Positions 22,934 through 31,736 of a stretch of DNA of 64,000 nucleotides are shown in pieces (the first letter of the stretch is position 1; every line of letters starts with the position of its first letter). The DNA is taken from assembly GCA_027335985.1 (NCBI GenBank), contig DAHWGX010000073.1, positions 16,474 through 80,473 of the forward strand, written 5' to 3'. Below the pieces are notes generated by a model, which saw nothing but the letters and a program-made list of their open reading frames with translations, did no database searches and was not told where the DNA came from. Source of the DNA: Nitrospirota bacterium. GTDB lineage: Bacteria > Nitrospirota_A > Leptospirillia > Leptospirillales > Leptospirillaceae. The position numbers and the translations under genes are program-made.

Positions 22934-24904
22934 TCAAGCCGGAGAAGACTCCTCTCGGACCGGGGGATTTGGATCGATATGGGGCAAGGGTGAGATGATC
23001 GGCTCTTCCCCGCTCAGTCTCGGACGAGGCGTGCGAGATAAACCGGCCCCTGAATAGATCTGAAAGGTCCAGATCAGGACAGTGTTCGAAGACCGCCGGA
23101 TCGCCCCCAGAACCGCGGCTGCGAGAGAGCTCCCTGTATCGTTTATGACCACCGTGTCCGCTCCCAGCCGCCTGATCTGCATGTTGAGAACCGGACCGAT
23201 TGCCCTTCCCCGAGCCAATATCGTATCGACAAGGACATCCTCTTCCAGACCGATGGCCTGACAAAGGTCAAGCGTGTAGCGGGCCACGGCCTCCTCTTTT
23301 GGGAGAGCGGCCGTCAAGGGAATGGCCAAGGGGATTTCGAGAACAGTGATTACCGTCACCTTCGCCCCATCGGCTTTCGCCACCTTGAGGACATCGCGCA
23401 ACATCTCGGATGGACGGGTGGGAGAAGTCGCAACAAGGATATGCCTGTGGGGCTTGGCCTCAGGATACTCCTCCTTGATCTCCGTAATTTTGACCCGCTC
23501 CATGACCGGAAGCGATTCCTTCCGCCGAAACCACAAATAATAGGCGATTCCTCCCGCCATCCAGACCGTCCCAAAAATACGACCATATTTGTGAAAGAGA
23601 AGAACCATGATATAGACACCGAAGGTCCCCATAAATCCGAATACCGTCGGGAGGGGGATCTCCCAGCCGGCGACCCGGATTGCCAGGGGGACTCGAAAGG
23701 GTCTCTTGAGATCCGGTTCTTTTTTACGAAGTTTGATCAGGGCCAGATGGGTCATGGAAAATGACAGCATGGCGCCATAGTTGTACAGATCGGCAAGGAT
23801 GTCGAGGTAGGGGAAAAACGCCACAATCAAGGCGGCCAGGGTCCCAAAGATCCCGATCGACACCATTGGGGTCTTGTATCGGACGCTCGTTTTGTGAAAG
23901 AGGGGGGATATCAGAAGATTGTTTGACATGGAATAGGCCAGCCGGGAGACCCCGATCAGTCCGGCATTGGCTGCAACGGTCAGGATCGTTGCCCCCAGAA
24001 CCGAGACCCATGGCGCCATGAATGCCCCGACATGGGGCATCGCGTGAGCAATCCCCGCGATCGGGTCATTCACCCAGGTCGTGGACAGGATCTCCGGCTT
24101 CATCGCGGAGAGGGCCACGAGAGAGATCCCCGAATAGAGAAGAATGGTCGTGCCCATTGTCAGAAACATCGCCCGCGGAACAAGCTTTTCTGCGTTTCTA
24201 GCCTCACCGGCCATCTGGCTGATGGCCTCTATTCCGGTATAGGCGACCATGGCGATCGAAATACCGTATAGAAAGTTGTGCCAGGTAGGGGCCGTCCCCA
24301 GAGTGAACTGGTGCCAGATAGTGTTGAAGTTGAGCAGAAGAAAGGCCCCCATCGTCATGAGGGAGATCTGCGTGATCACATCGAAGCCGGCCAGCATCAG
24401 ACTGAACCAGGACGACTCCTTAAGCCCGACAATATTGAGAATGACAAGAACCAGGATCAAAAGGCCGGTAAAGGTGACATTGACCTGGGGGTTCGTCTTG
24501 AAGATCGGGAAAAAGTATCCCAGGTAGGGCCCCACGGAAAAGGCGCTGATTGAAAGGGTCAGAATATAATCCAGAAGAAGGGCCCATCCGGTAAAAAAGG
24601 CCCACCCATCCCCGAAGGCGCGCTGGGCAAAGAGGGACGACCCTCCCCCTTCCGGAATGGCACTCGAAAGCTCGGCGTAGCTCAGGACGGTGGCGATGAA
24701 GAACAGGCCTGCCGCCCCGATTGCCAGAAAAGAAGCTCCTCCTGCATAAATCGTGGTGATTCCCAAAGCATAGTAAATGGAGGATCCGACATCCCCATAA
24801 CCCGTCGAGTAAAGGGCTCCGAGACCGACCACCTTCCTGAGGACGGTCGTGTTAAATCGGGCGATGCCGGTACGGGTGTGGTGATAAATCTTGAAAAGGG
24901 CCAC
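22934..24904 (-). CDS. APC-family amino acid permease with C-terminal UspA-like domain
   Basis: 656 residues from GTG with GAGGGGAGA upstream. Residues ~25-480 form a 12-helix APC-superfamily transporter (GLGALYSTGYGDVGSSIYYALG, SSAIPEGGGSSLFAQRAFG with the helix-unwinding Gly cluster, TGIEAISQMAGEARN). Residues ~495-625 resemble a universal-stress-protein domain (HILVATSPTRPSEMLRDVLKVAKADGAKVTVITVL and TVVINDTGSSLAAAVLGAIRRSSNTVLIW), probably a nucleotide-sensing regulatory module. Substrate unknown; probably an amino acid or polyamine. Confidence 0.85.
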   Translation of the reverse strand: MALFKIYHHTRTGIARFNTTVLRKVVGLGALYSTGYGDVGSSIYYALGITTIYAGGASFLAIGAAGLFFIATVLSYAELSSAIPEGGGSSLFAQRAFGDGWAFFTGWALLLDYILTLSISAFSVGPYLGYFFPIFKTNPQVNVTFTGLLILVLVILNIVGLKESSWFSLMLAGFDVITQISLMTMGAFLLLNFNTIWHQFTLGTAPTWHNFLYGISIAMVAYTGIEAISQMAGEARNAEKLVPRAMFLTMGTTILLYSGISLVALSAMKPEILSTTWVNDPIAGIAHAMPHVGAFMAPWVSVLGATILTVAANAGLIGVSRLAYSMSNNLLISPLFHKTSVRYKTPMVSIGIFGTLAALIVAFFPYLDILADLYNYGAMLSFSMTHLALIKLRKKEPDLKRPFRVPLAIRVAGWEIPLPTVFGFMGTFGVYIMVLLFHKYGRIFGTVWMAGGIAYYLWFRRKESLPVMERVKITEIKEEYPEAKPHRHILVATSPTRPSEMLRDVLKVAKADGAKVTVITVLEIPLAIPLTAALPKEEAVARYTLDLCQAIGLEEDVLVDTILARGRAIGPVLNMQIRRLGADTVVINDTGSSLAAAVLGAIRRSSNTVLIWTFQIYSGAGLSRTPRPRLSGEEPIISPLPHIDPNPPVREESSPA

Positions 24905-24945
24905 TGTCTCCCCTCAGGCCAGAGATGTCCGGCCAGGAATCTTTC

Positions 24946-26019
24946 TCATTTCTTGGCCCCGGAGGGAACAAGGACGACGTCATTCGAACCCGAGACACGC
25001 ACGTGGGACGTCCCGCAAGATACCCCGAGAAAATCGGACCCGTGAAAGGTCCCTAGGAGCGACTCGCTCCTCTCTTCCCCCGACGGGCTGCGTGTGATCA
25101 AAACCACAGTTCCTTGTTCTCCGACCACAGCCACCGTCCCTCCTCCTGTCCGGCATGCACCGTAAAGATCATGCAACGTCCCGGTCTGGATCTGAAAAAA
25201 ATTCCTTCCCCCGTCAGAGGAAGAAAAAAGAAGCCCATGGTCTCCGGCCAAAAGGACCTGTTCCTTAGACGACCACAGGCTGTTGAAGGAGGGCTTCTGG
25301 CGTGTGACCTTCTGCACGGCTATGTCGATGGCGGTGAAGCGGGTCCCTCCATCTTCCGTCCTGAAAAGCCTCTTGTGCCAGCCGGCGACCAATCCGTGCG
25401 ACTCGTCCGTAAAGGTGACGGCATAAAGGTTCTTTTTGGTCGGAGAGTTCAGACGCACCCAATGGTCTCCACCATCGATCGTCCTGAGAATGACCCCATT
25501 TTCTCCCACAGCGTACCCGACGCGGTCGGTCGGAAAGCTGATGGCATTAAGGAAGAGCCGGCCCACCCCCGTTCGGACATGTTCCCATGAACGCCCCCCG
25601 TCCTTGGAACGGAGAAGGACGCCCCGGTCCCCGACTACCCACAGGACACCAGAAGGGAGCCGGCTGATCCCGTAGAAATCCACATGGACCGGAGGAACCG
25701 GACGACTCCATTGTCCTGTCCTGGAAGACAGGCGGAGAAGTGTTCCCTGATATCCGACCACGACGAGATTTCCCGAGTCCTCCACAATTCCGGAGAGAAC
25801 CCCGATGAAGTCAGACGTCTTCTTGTTGGTTTGGGAAACGGGAGAAGCGGGTGGACGAAGGAGCGAAAAAGACGTCCCCGCCGGAAGCTTGACGGAGGGA
25901 AGCGTGACCGTTTGAGGCTTCTGGCAGGCCACCAACAAAAGGGAGGCCGCGGCTACCATGACGAGCCTCCCTAGGTGATTCAACCCTTGAGCCATGAATC
26001 GATTCATTCTTTCAATCAT
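24946..26019 (-). CDS. YCF48-like beta-propeller lipoprotein
   Basis: 357 residues. Several starts are possible (MIERMNRFMAQGL). The signal sequence ends in lipobox LVAC (Cys about 32). The mature part contains BNR/YCF48-type blades (LLRSKDGGRSWEHV, ILRTIDGGDHWVRL, LFRTEDGGTRFTAI, LFSSSDGGRNFFQI), each with the DGG turn, consistent with a ~7-bladed propeller. YCF48/HCF136 assist membrane-protein assembly in phototrophs; bacterial homologues are envelope proteins of unknown job. The beta-barrel protein gene is directly upstream on the same strand. Confidence 0.82.
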   Translation of the reverse strand: MIERMNRFMAQGLNHLGRLVMVAAASLLLVACQKPQTVTLPSVKLPAGTSFSLLRPPASPVSQTNKKTSDFIGVLSGIVEDSGNLVVVGYQGTLLRLSSRTGQWSRPVPPVHVDFYGISRLPSGVLWVVGDRGVLLRSKDGGRSWEHVRTGVGRLFLNAISFPTDRVGYAVGENGVILRTIDGGDHWVRLNSPTKKNLYAVTFTDESHGLVAGWHKRLFRTEDGGTRFTAIDIAVQKVTRQKPSFNSLWSSKEQVLLAGDHGLLFSSSDGGRNFFQIQTGTLHDLYGACRTGGGTVAVVGEQGTVVLITRSPSGEERSESLLGTFHGSDFLGVSCGTSHVRVSGSNDVVLVPSGAKK

Positions 26020-26077
26020 GAGGTCAGAATAACTGATCCTGCACCGCTCCGCAAGCGAGATGCAGGAAATCCGGGGC

Positions 26078-26980
26078 TCAGTGAATATTTTGCTCCTCTT
26101 CGTAGCGTTTTCCTTCCTTCTCCTCGAAATCGAAGGGCTTGAAGTGGTATTCGAAGATAGTTTTGATCGCGAAGGGAGCGCTGACAGGCGTCAGACCGGT
26201 TCCCACGCCAATATTCCAGTCGACATGCTCCCCAATGGCGAAATTCCAGCTCTGAAAGACGAACTGCTGCTGCATTTCTGCATATAGGGACGCCGGCCCC
26301 CCCAGCGGCCCCATGTTGCTGATCACCCCGTTATCCCCAAAAAACTCGATCCCCGCATTGACATTCTCCGCCAGGAGATAATATACACCGGCAGAGTAGG
26401 CGAACTCGGGAGGAATCCCTGGCTCTGAGCCATCGGTCGCGAAAAAGAAGGACGGGTTCAGGTCAATGATGAACCGTCCGATCTTCTTTTCCGCTATCAG
26501 GATAATATTGAGGAAAGATTGCATCCCGGTTCCGCCACCCGGAGCCCAGTATTCGATCTGGACAGCGGGATCGAAGAAGTCGGGAATTCTCGGGAAACGA
26601 AGCCGGGTGGTGATGGCTCGGGTCTGGAGATAGGAATAGGTCTGCCCCGCACCGGCGGCAAAATCGATATAGGCGCCGAGGGTCCACCAGTCGGTCACGC
26701 CGAACTCCACGACATAAGTGGAAAAGAGCATATTGGCATTGCGGAGATTGTTTCCGTAAATCGATTCCGCCTGTTTGTCCGGCAACAGCAATGTCTGCCA
26801 GGTGCCGACACTGACCTCCCCTTGTTCCGGTGTTTCATAGGGATAGATGATGAAGTCCCGGAAAGGATCGGCATGCGCCGAAAAGGGAAAAAGGAAAGTC
26901 GTGAGAAAAATGAGGAAAACAGGGACCAGCAGCGACAGGCACTGGAAGGTGTGGAAGTTTCCGGAGCGTAAAGGTCTCAA
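26078..26980 (-). CDS. Predicted outer-membrane beta-barrel protein
   Basis: 300 residues from TTG with AAAGGA 6 bp upstream. Signal peptide of ~37 residues ending SAHA. The mature chain alternates aromatic and small residues in beta strands (SVGTWQTLLLPDK, VVEFGVTDWWTLGAYIDFA, FAYSAGVYYLLAENVNAGIEF) like outer-membrane channels. The C-terminus is charged rather than ending in the usual terminal aromatic. Function unknown; possible partner of the YCF48-like lipoprotein. Confidence 0.72.
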   Translation of the reverse strand: MRPLRSGNFHTFQCLSLLVPVFLIFLTTFLFPFSAHADPFRDFIIYPYETPEQGEVSVGTWQTLLLPDKQAESIYGNNLRNANMLFSTYVVEFGVTDWWTLGAYIDFAAGAGQTYSYLQTRAITTRLRFPRIPDFFDPAVQIEYWAPGGGTGMQSFLNIILIAEKKIGRFIIDLNPSFFFATDGSEPGIPPEFAYSAGVYYLLAENVNAGIEFFGDNGVISNMGPLGGPASLYAEMQQQFVFQSWNFAIGEHVDWNIGVGTGLTPVSAPFAIKTIFEYHFKPFDFEEKEGKRYEEEQNIH

Positions 26981-27009
26981 GTCGGTCCTTTCTCGCGTTC
27001 GCGCAGGAT

Positions 27010-27318
27010 CTACTCCTGAATCCAGGCAAAGAATAATCCCGGATCAGACTGCAGAAAAAGTCGCTTGCCAAGAGTCCGGTCATCCCCGGAGAGGAGACGG
27101 CAGCAGACAAGGGCCATTTCAAAGGGCGCCTGTCCTTTGTCCGAAGCGAAAACCGGCCCATCCTGAAAGATATGGAAGATTTCATGGGAAACGGAGATAT
27201 TTATAGAATCTTCCAGGACAAATGTAAAGTCTTTTTGAAAAATTTTTCCAGAGCCCCTCCGTCTCATTCTCAAAAACCGGAAGAAGAAACCTTGGGACCA
27301 TTGTCTTGTAGACCCCAT
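27010..27318 (-). CDS. Hypothetical protein
   Basis: 102 residues in the longest form; a start at the ATG of MRRRGSGKIFQ (residue 18) is equally likely. The C-terminal two-thirds look protein-like (ISVSHEIFHIFQDGPVFASD, APFEMALVCCRLLSGDDR, FLQSDPGLFFAWIQE) and no such quality is seen on the other strand. It lies immediately upstream of the beta-barrel gene on the same strand, and its 5' end overlaps the thrS promoter region. No family recognised. Confidence 0.42.
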   Translation of the reverse strand: MGSTRQWSQGFFFRFLRMRRRGSGKIFQKDFTFVLEDSINISVSHEIFHIFQDGPVFASDKGQAPFEMALVCCRLLSGDDRTLGKRLFLQSDPGLFFAWIQE

Positions 27319-27328
27319 CTCCTATAAT
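27301..27328 (+). promoter_or_regulatory. Promoter of thrS-infC-rpmI-rplT
   Basis: TTGTCT and TATAAT are separated by 16 bp, about 65 bp before the thrS start. The consensus -10 and the position make this a good candidate. Confidence 0.6.
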
Positions 27329-27392
27329 ATGAAAACAATAATTCTTTTTCGCCCGAAACGGATTCTTCCCAGACTACTGCTGAAAGGACAAG

Positions 27393-29168
27393 TTGAATCA
27401 GACGACCCATGAACCGGACATCTCTTTAAGGGCCCTCCGGCATAGTGCCGCCCATGTTCTGGCCCAAGCGGTGAAACGCCTCTTCCCTTCGGCCCAGGTG
27501 GGGATCGGACCCGCAACTGAGGAAGGCTTTTACTACGATTTTCACTTTGAACGTCCTTTCTCCCCCGAAGATCTTCAGAAGATCGAAGCCGAAATGAAGG
27601 CCATCATAGCCGATCGCTCTCCCATCGTCCGCCGGGCCCTTTCGCGGGAGGAAGCCGGAGACTTTTTTTCCGAAAAAGGTGAAAACTTCAAGCTGGAAAT
27701 CCTTCACGGAATTCCGGAAGAGGACGAGATCACGGTCTACGAACAAGGTGATTTCACTGATCTTTGCCGGGGACCGCACATGCCGGACACGGGAAAGATC
27801 GGGGCCGTCAAGCTTCTTTCCTCTTCCGGGGCCTACTGGAAGGGAACCGAGGGCAATCCATCCCTTCAAAGAATCTACGGAACCGCCTTCCCGACCCAGA
27901 AAGAGCTTGACGACTACCTCGAACGGCTTGAGGAAATCCGTCAGCGAGACCACCGAAAGCTGGGGAAGGAGCTGGGATTCTTCCGGACTCTGGATGAGAA
28001 TGGCCCGGGGATGGTTCTCTGGCTTCCCCGCGGTGCCCGCATTCGCCGGGTGATTGAGGACATCTGGAAGATCCGTCACGACCGCCACGGATACCAGTAT
28101 GTTTACACCCCTCACATCGCCCGCCTCGATCTCTGGAAAAAATCGGGCCACTGGAACTTCTATCGGGACAGCATGTTTTCACCCATGGAAATCGAAGGGG
28201 CCGAATTTGAACTCAAGCCGATGAACTGTCCTTTCCATATCCTTATCTTCAAGGAATCCATCCAGAGCTACCGGGACCTGCCCGTACGATTCGCGGAACT
28301 GGGAACAGTCTATCGGTACGAGCGCTCCGGCACCCTGCACGGTCTGCTCCGGGTTCGCGGCTTCACCCAGGACGACGCACATATCTTCTGCCGTCCGGAG
28401 GACATAGCCACCGAAATCGGTAAAGTCCTGAAACTCGTGGACGAGATGCTTCTCCCCTTCGGGTTCACAAACCGTTCGGTCTACCTATCTACCCGCCCCG
28501 AAGGCTCCGTCGGCTCCGACGAGAACTGGGAGATCGCGACCCGTGCCCTCGAGGAGGCACTCCGGACCTCCGGAATTCCCTACGAAATCGATCCGGGAGA
28601 AGGCGTCTTCTATGGCCCAAAGATCGACATGAAATTCCATGATGTTCTCGGACGGACATGGCAACTCTCGACAATTCAGGTTGATTTCAACCTTCCCGAA
28701 AAATTCGACCTGACCTATCGGGACGTCTCCGGAAAGGATGTCCGCCCCATCATGATTCACAGGGCCCTTCTGGGATCGGTCGAGCGCTTTTTCGGAATTC
28801 TGGTGGAGCATTTCAAGGGAGCGTTTCCCCTCTGGCTCGCTCCCGAACAGGTGACGATCCTCACTATCGCCGACCGCCACATTCCCTATGCGGAAAAGAT
28901 TGCCCGCGCACTCGAAGCCTCCGGACTTAGGGTGGCGACGGATTTCAGAAACGAAAAAATCGGCCTCAAGATCCGGGAGGCCCAACTTCTCAAGGTTCCC
29001 CAGATGTGGATCATCGGTGACCGCGAGATGGAGGAAGGAACGGTTTCGCTCAGACATCGTGACGGAGGCCCGGGAGGAGCCGTTCCATGGGAATCCGCAA
29101 AGATGTCCGTCGAGAAAGAAAACCGTTCCGGACTGGCCCTCGATGGACAAATTGAGGTACCGGAATGA
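27393..29168 (+). CDS. thrS: Threonyl-tRNA synthetase lacking the TGS domain
   Basis: Charges tRNA-Thr. 591 residues against about 640 for the full-length bacterial form. It starts directly at the editing domain (LRALRHSAAHVLAQAVKRLFP with HxxxH, and LCRGPHMP), so the N-terminal TGS/N1 domain of ~60 residues is missing. Catalytic core motifs: MNCPFHILIFK, class II motif 2 RYERSGTLHGLLRVRGFTQD, zinc-site Cys/His, HRALLGSVERFFG. The C-terminal anticodon domain is complete. Start is TTG with GAAAGGA upstream; no alternative upstream frame encodes a TGS domain. Confidence 0.93.
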   Translation: MNQTTHEPDISLRALRHSAAHVLAQAVKRLFPSAQVGIGPATEEGFYYDFHFERPFSPEDLQKIEAEMKAIIADRSPIVRRALSREEAGDFFSEKGENFKLEILHGIPEEDEITVYEQGDFTDLCRGPHMPDTGKIGAVKLLSSSGAYWKGTEGNPSLQRIYGTAFPTQKELDDYLERLEEIRQRDHRKLGKELGFFRTLDENGPGMVLWLPRGARIRRVIEDIWKIRHDRHGYQYVYTPHIARLDLWKKSGHWNFYRDSMFSPMEIEGAEFELKPMNCPFHILIFKESIQSYRDLPVRFAELGTVYRYERSGTLHGLLRVRGFTQDDAHIFCRPEDIATEIGKVLKLVDEMLLPFGFTNRSVYLSTRPEGSVGSDENWEIATRALEEALRTSGIPYEIDPGEGVFYGPKIDMKFHDVLGRTWQLSTIQVDFNLPEKFDLTYRDVSGKDVRPIMIHRALLGSVERFFGILVEHFKGAFPLWLAPEQVTILTIADRHIPYAEKIARALEASGLRVATDFRNEKIGLKIREAQLLKVPQMWIIGDREMEEGTVSLRHRDGGPGGAVPWESAKMSVEKENRSGLALDGQIEVPE

Positions 29169-29192
29169 CAACCATTACGAAGGGGGTTCCTG

Positions 29193-29765
29193 ATTAATTC
29201 CAAAACACGGATCAACTATGAGATCAAGACAAAGGAAGTCCGGCTGATCGGCGCAGATGGCGAGCAGCTTGGCATCGTCCCCACAATCGTTGCGGTCAAG
29301 AAAGCCGAAGAAGCGGGCTTCGACCTTGTCGAAGTTTCTCCCAACGCCAAGCCTCCCGTCTGCAAGCTCATGGATTACGGGAAATTCCAGTACGAGCAGA
29401 GCAAGAAGATCCACTCCATGAAACAGCACCAGCGTACAGGGCAGGTCAAGGAGCTCAAGTTCCGTCCCCATATCAATGACCACGATCTCGGAATCAAGAT
29501 CCATTACGTGGAGCGCTTCCTTGAAGAAGGCAACAAGGCCAAGGTCGCGCTGGTCTTCCGGGGAAGGGAAATGATCCGGTCTGAAATCGGAACGGAACTG
29601 ATGCAGAAGATGATCACGGCTCTCGGCTCCAAGGCCATCGTGGAGTCGCCACCGAAATTCGAAGGCACCAGCATGACCATGGTCCTGGCCCCTGCCGCGC
29701 CGCCCAAAAGTACGTCAAAGGAATCGAAAGGAATGGAAGACGATCCATCCTCGCCAAAGGATTGA
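29193..29765 (+). CDS. infC: Translation initiation factor IF-3 (AUU start)
   Basis: Prevents premature subunit joining and checks the start codon. 190 residues when started at ATT: INSKTRINYEIKTKEVRLIG. AGGGGG lies 7 bp before the ATT, and no ATG precedes the conserved N-domain. The rare AUU start is the basis of IF-3 autoregulation in E. coli. N-domain with KLMDYGKFQYEQSKK, linker, C-domain with HDLGIKIHYVERFLEEGNKAKV; the tail is Ser/Lys/Asp-rich. Located between thrS and rpmI as is usual. Confidence 0.94.
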   Translation: MNSKTRINYEIKTKEVRLIGADGEQLGIVPTIVAVKKAEEAGFDLVEVSPNAKPPVCKLMDYGKFQYEQSKKIHSMKQHQRTGQVKELKFRPHINDHDLGIKIHYVERFLEEGNKAKVALVFRGREMIRSEIGTELMQKMITALGSKAIVESPPKFEGTSMTMVLAPAAPPKSTSKESKGMEDDPSSPKD

Positions 29766-29840
29766 TCCCTTCGACCATATGTGCTAGCATTTTGAAATTG
29801 TGATTTTTTAGGTTTAATTTTCGAGGAAAGGACGTGCAAC

Positions 29841-30041
29841 GTGGCAACAGGACGTGTTCTTAAAACCAAGCGTGCCGCAAAGAAAAGATTTTCCCTGACC
29901 GGAACGGGCAAGGTCAAGTTTCATCAGTCCGGAAAACGTCACCTTATGACGGGGAAGTCCTCGAAACGGACTCGGTCCCTCTCGACAGGCATCCTCAAAA
30001 AAGGCCAGGCAAAAAAGGTGATCGTAAATCTGAATATCTGA
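29841..30041 (+). CDS. rpmI: 50S ribosomal protein L35
   Basis: 66 residues from GTG: ATGRVLKTKRAAKKRFSLTG, RHLMTGKSSKRTRSL. Basic RNA-binding protein of the large subunit. GAGGAAAGGA is 12-18 bp upstream of the GTG. Confidence 0.94.
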   Translation: MATGRVLKTKRAAKKRFSLTGTGKVKFHQSGKRHLMTGKSSKRTRSLSTGILKKGQAKKVIVNLNI

Positions 30042-30115
30042 CCTGAAGACCTCCGAATGGCCGTAGATCAGTCTACGGGGGTCTTTGTCATGTTGTCCCT
30101 TCAAGGAGGAAGTCG

Positions 30116-30466
30116 ATGCCACGCGTAAAAGGCGGCCCGCAGACTCGGGCCCGCCGAAAAAAGATTCTCGATATGGCCAAAGGATACTGGGGGGGCCGCT
30201 CCCGACTCTATCGTTCGGCCCGTCATACCGTCGAAAAAGGGTTGACTTACGCCTATCGTGACCGTAAAGCCAAGAAAAGGGAATTCAGAAGGCTGTGGAT
30301 CCAGCGGATCAATTCGGCGTGCCGGCCCCAGGGACTGACTTACAGCCGTCTGATCGCCGGTCTCAAGAAAATGGGTATCGGACTCGATCGAAAGATCCTG
30401 GCCGACCTGGCCTTGAATCAGCCCGACGCATTCACCGATCTTCTGAACAAGGTCAAGGCCGGATAG
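30116..30466 (+). CDS. rplT: 50S ribosomal protein L20
   Basis: 116 residues: [59 protein letters not shown]. Assembly protein of the large subunit and the usual autogenous repressor of the infC-rpmI-rplT message. AAGGAGGAAG precedes the ATG. An intrinsic terminator follows 26 bp after the stop. Confidence 0.96.
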   Translation: MPRVKGGPQTRARRKKILDMAKGYWGGRSRLYRSARHTVEKGLTYAYRDRKAKKREFRRLWIQRINSACRPQGLTYSRLIAGLKKMGIGLDRKILADLALNQPDAFTDLLNKVKAG

Positions 30467-30491
30467 TATCTCCGATACCTTTTCCATGATC

Positions 30492-30518
30492 AAAAAGGCG
30501 CCTGAAGGCGCCTTTTTT
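30492..30518 (+). terminator. Rho-independent terminator after rplT
   Basis: AAAAGGCGCC, loop TGAA, GGCGCCTTTT with a continuing T-run: a strong 10-bp stem. Confidence 0.93.
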
Positions 30519-30565
30519 GTTGTTCCCTCTTCCACTACAGTTCATTTTCTCGATGTGGGAACAAC
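30519..30565. promoter_or_regulatory. 9-bp inverted repeat upstream of the diguanylate cyclase
   Basis: GTTGTTCCC and GGGAACAAC are perfectly complementary with a 29-bp spacer, placed 110-155 bp before the start codon of the GGDEF gene. It could be a spaced operator or a leader hairpin. No family-specific site recognised. Confidence 0.35.
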
Positions 30566-30675
30566 GATGCTCCGTCCCTCCTTACAGAGGCTTTGACTTC
30601 AGGGTCTTGAAAGATGAAAATAGAAAAAATGGAAAGAGATTTCCTTTTTCTTATCAATCCGACAGGGGCGTCAGA

Positions 30676-31725
30676 ATGGTCGTCCGCTATGCGGAAAGCA
30701 AGGATGAAAGCGCAGAAATCCTTCGTCTCGTCCTCCAGAAAATGGGTGAATGGCGTCTTTCCTTCACCCCCGTTCATTACACCGTCGTTTATGAATATGT
30801 CACCAACATCAATCCGGGACTTCGAAAAACCATCGACGACCTTGTCGCAGCGGGGATGCTGACCGACAAGCGGATCGAGGAGGCCTATTACGGATTCATC
30901 GTTCCGGAACAGACCCTCCCCGTTCTCGAGCAACGAGGACTCCTGACGCAGGAAACGCTCGAGATCCTCAACCGCATGGCCGAATCGGCCAACGCAACCA
31001 TGCAGTCGACCCAGAAGGCCCGATTCGGAATCCTTTCCCAGCACAATGCCCTTCGGACAGCCGAGGTCGTTGACTCCTCCCTACTCCAGTCAGTCATTAC
31101 CCGGCTTGCGGGAGAGACAAAAAAGCTTATCGAGACGAGCGAAACCCTTGAAAATCAGTTGCGGGACAGCCGAAAGGAAATCGAGTCCCTTCGATCCGAA
31201 CTTCAGGCAGTAGCCCAGGCATCGGCCATCGATCCCCTTACCGGCATCATCAACCGGAGAGGGTTTGAAAAACAGATTGAATCCTGTCTTCATATCCATG
31301 AAAAGAAGGCGGGAGACTGCTCCTTCCTCTTCCTCGATATCGACCATTTCAAGCAGATCAACGACGAATACGGCCATGTCGTGGGGGACCGGGTCCTTCA
31401 GGCCGTCGCGCAGGTTTTCAGGGCAAAAACGCGGGGCGAGGACATCGTGGCCCGATACGGAGGGGAGGAGTTCATTATCATTCTCCCGGCGACGCCCATC
31501 GACAAGGCCCATATCGTAGCCGAGAACATTCGCCAGAACGTCGAGCGCATCGCACTCCTGAACGCCAAGGACAGCAAAGCAATCGGCGTTGTAACCATTT
31601 CGATCGGCATCGACGTACACAAGCCTGGCCAGAACTGGCGTCAGACAATTGAGAGGGCCGACAAGGCTATGTACCAGTCAAAACAGAACGGAAGGAATCG
31701 CACGACAACCTATTTTCAGATCTGA
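30676..31725 (+). CDS. Diguanylate cyclase (GGDEF)
   Basis: Synthesises c-di-GMP from two GTP. 349 residues from the ATG of MVVRYAESKDESAEI; the earlier frame reaches into the terminator region and lacks a site, while AGGGGC lies before this ATG. N-terminal ~150 residues form an unannotated alpha-helical sensor, ~155-185 a coiled coil (LIETSETLENQLRDSRKEIE), then the GGDEF domain (DPLTGIINRRGFEKQIE, FLFLDIDHFKQINDEYGHVVGD, active-site RYGGEEFIIIL). No RxxD inhibitory site is evident before GGEEF. The layout matches soluble GGDEF proteins whose N-terminal domain is a signal input. Confidence 0.9.
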   Translation: MVVRYAESKDESAEILRLVLQKMGEWRLSFTPVHYTVVYEYVTNINPGLRKTIDDLVAAGMLTDKRIEEAYYGFIVPEQTLPVLEQRGLLTQETLEILNRMAESANATMQSTQKARFGILSQHNALRTAEVVDSSLLQSVITRLAGETKKLIETSETLENQLRDSRKEIESLRSELQAVAQASAIDPLTGIINRRGFEKQIESCLHIHEKKAGDCSFLFLDIDHFKQINDEYGHVVGDRVLQAVAQVFRAKTRGEDIVARYGGEEFIIILPATPIDKAHIVAENIRQNVERIALLNAKDSKAIGVVTISIGIDVHKPGQNWRQTIERADKAMYQSKQNGRNRTTTYFQI

Positions 31726-31736
31726 GTCTGCCCTCC

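Noticed and set aside
22925..22940. Possible shared terminator between fur and the permease
   Set aside because: The stops are 3 bp apart with no stem and T-run.
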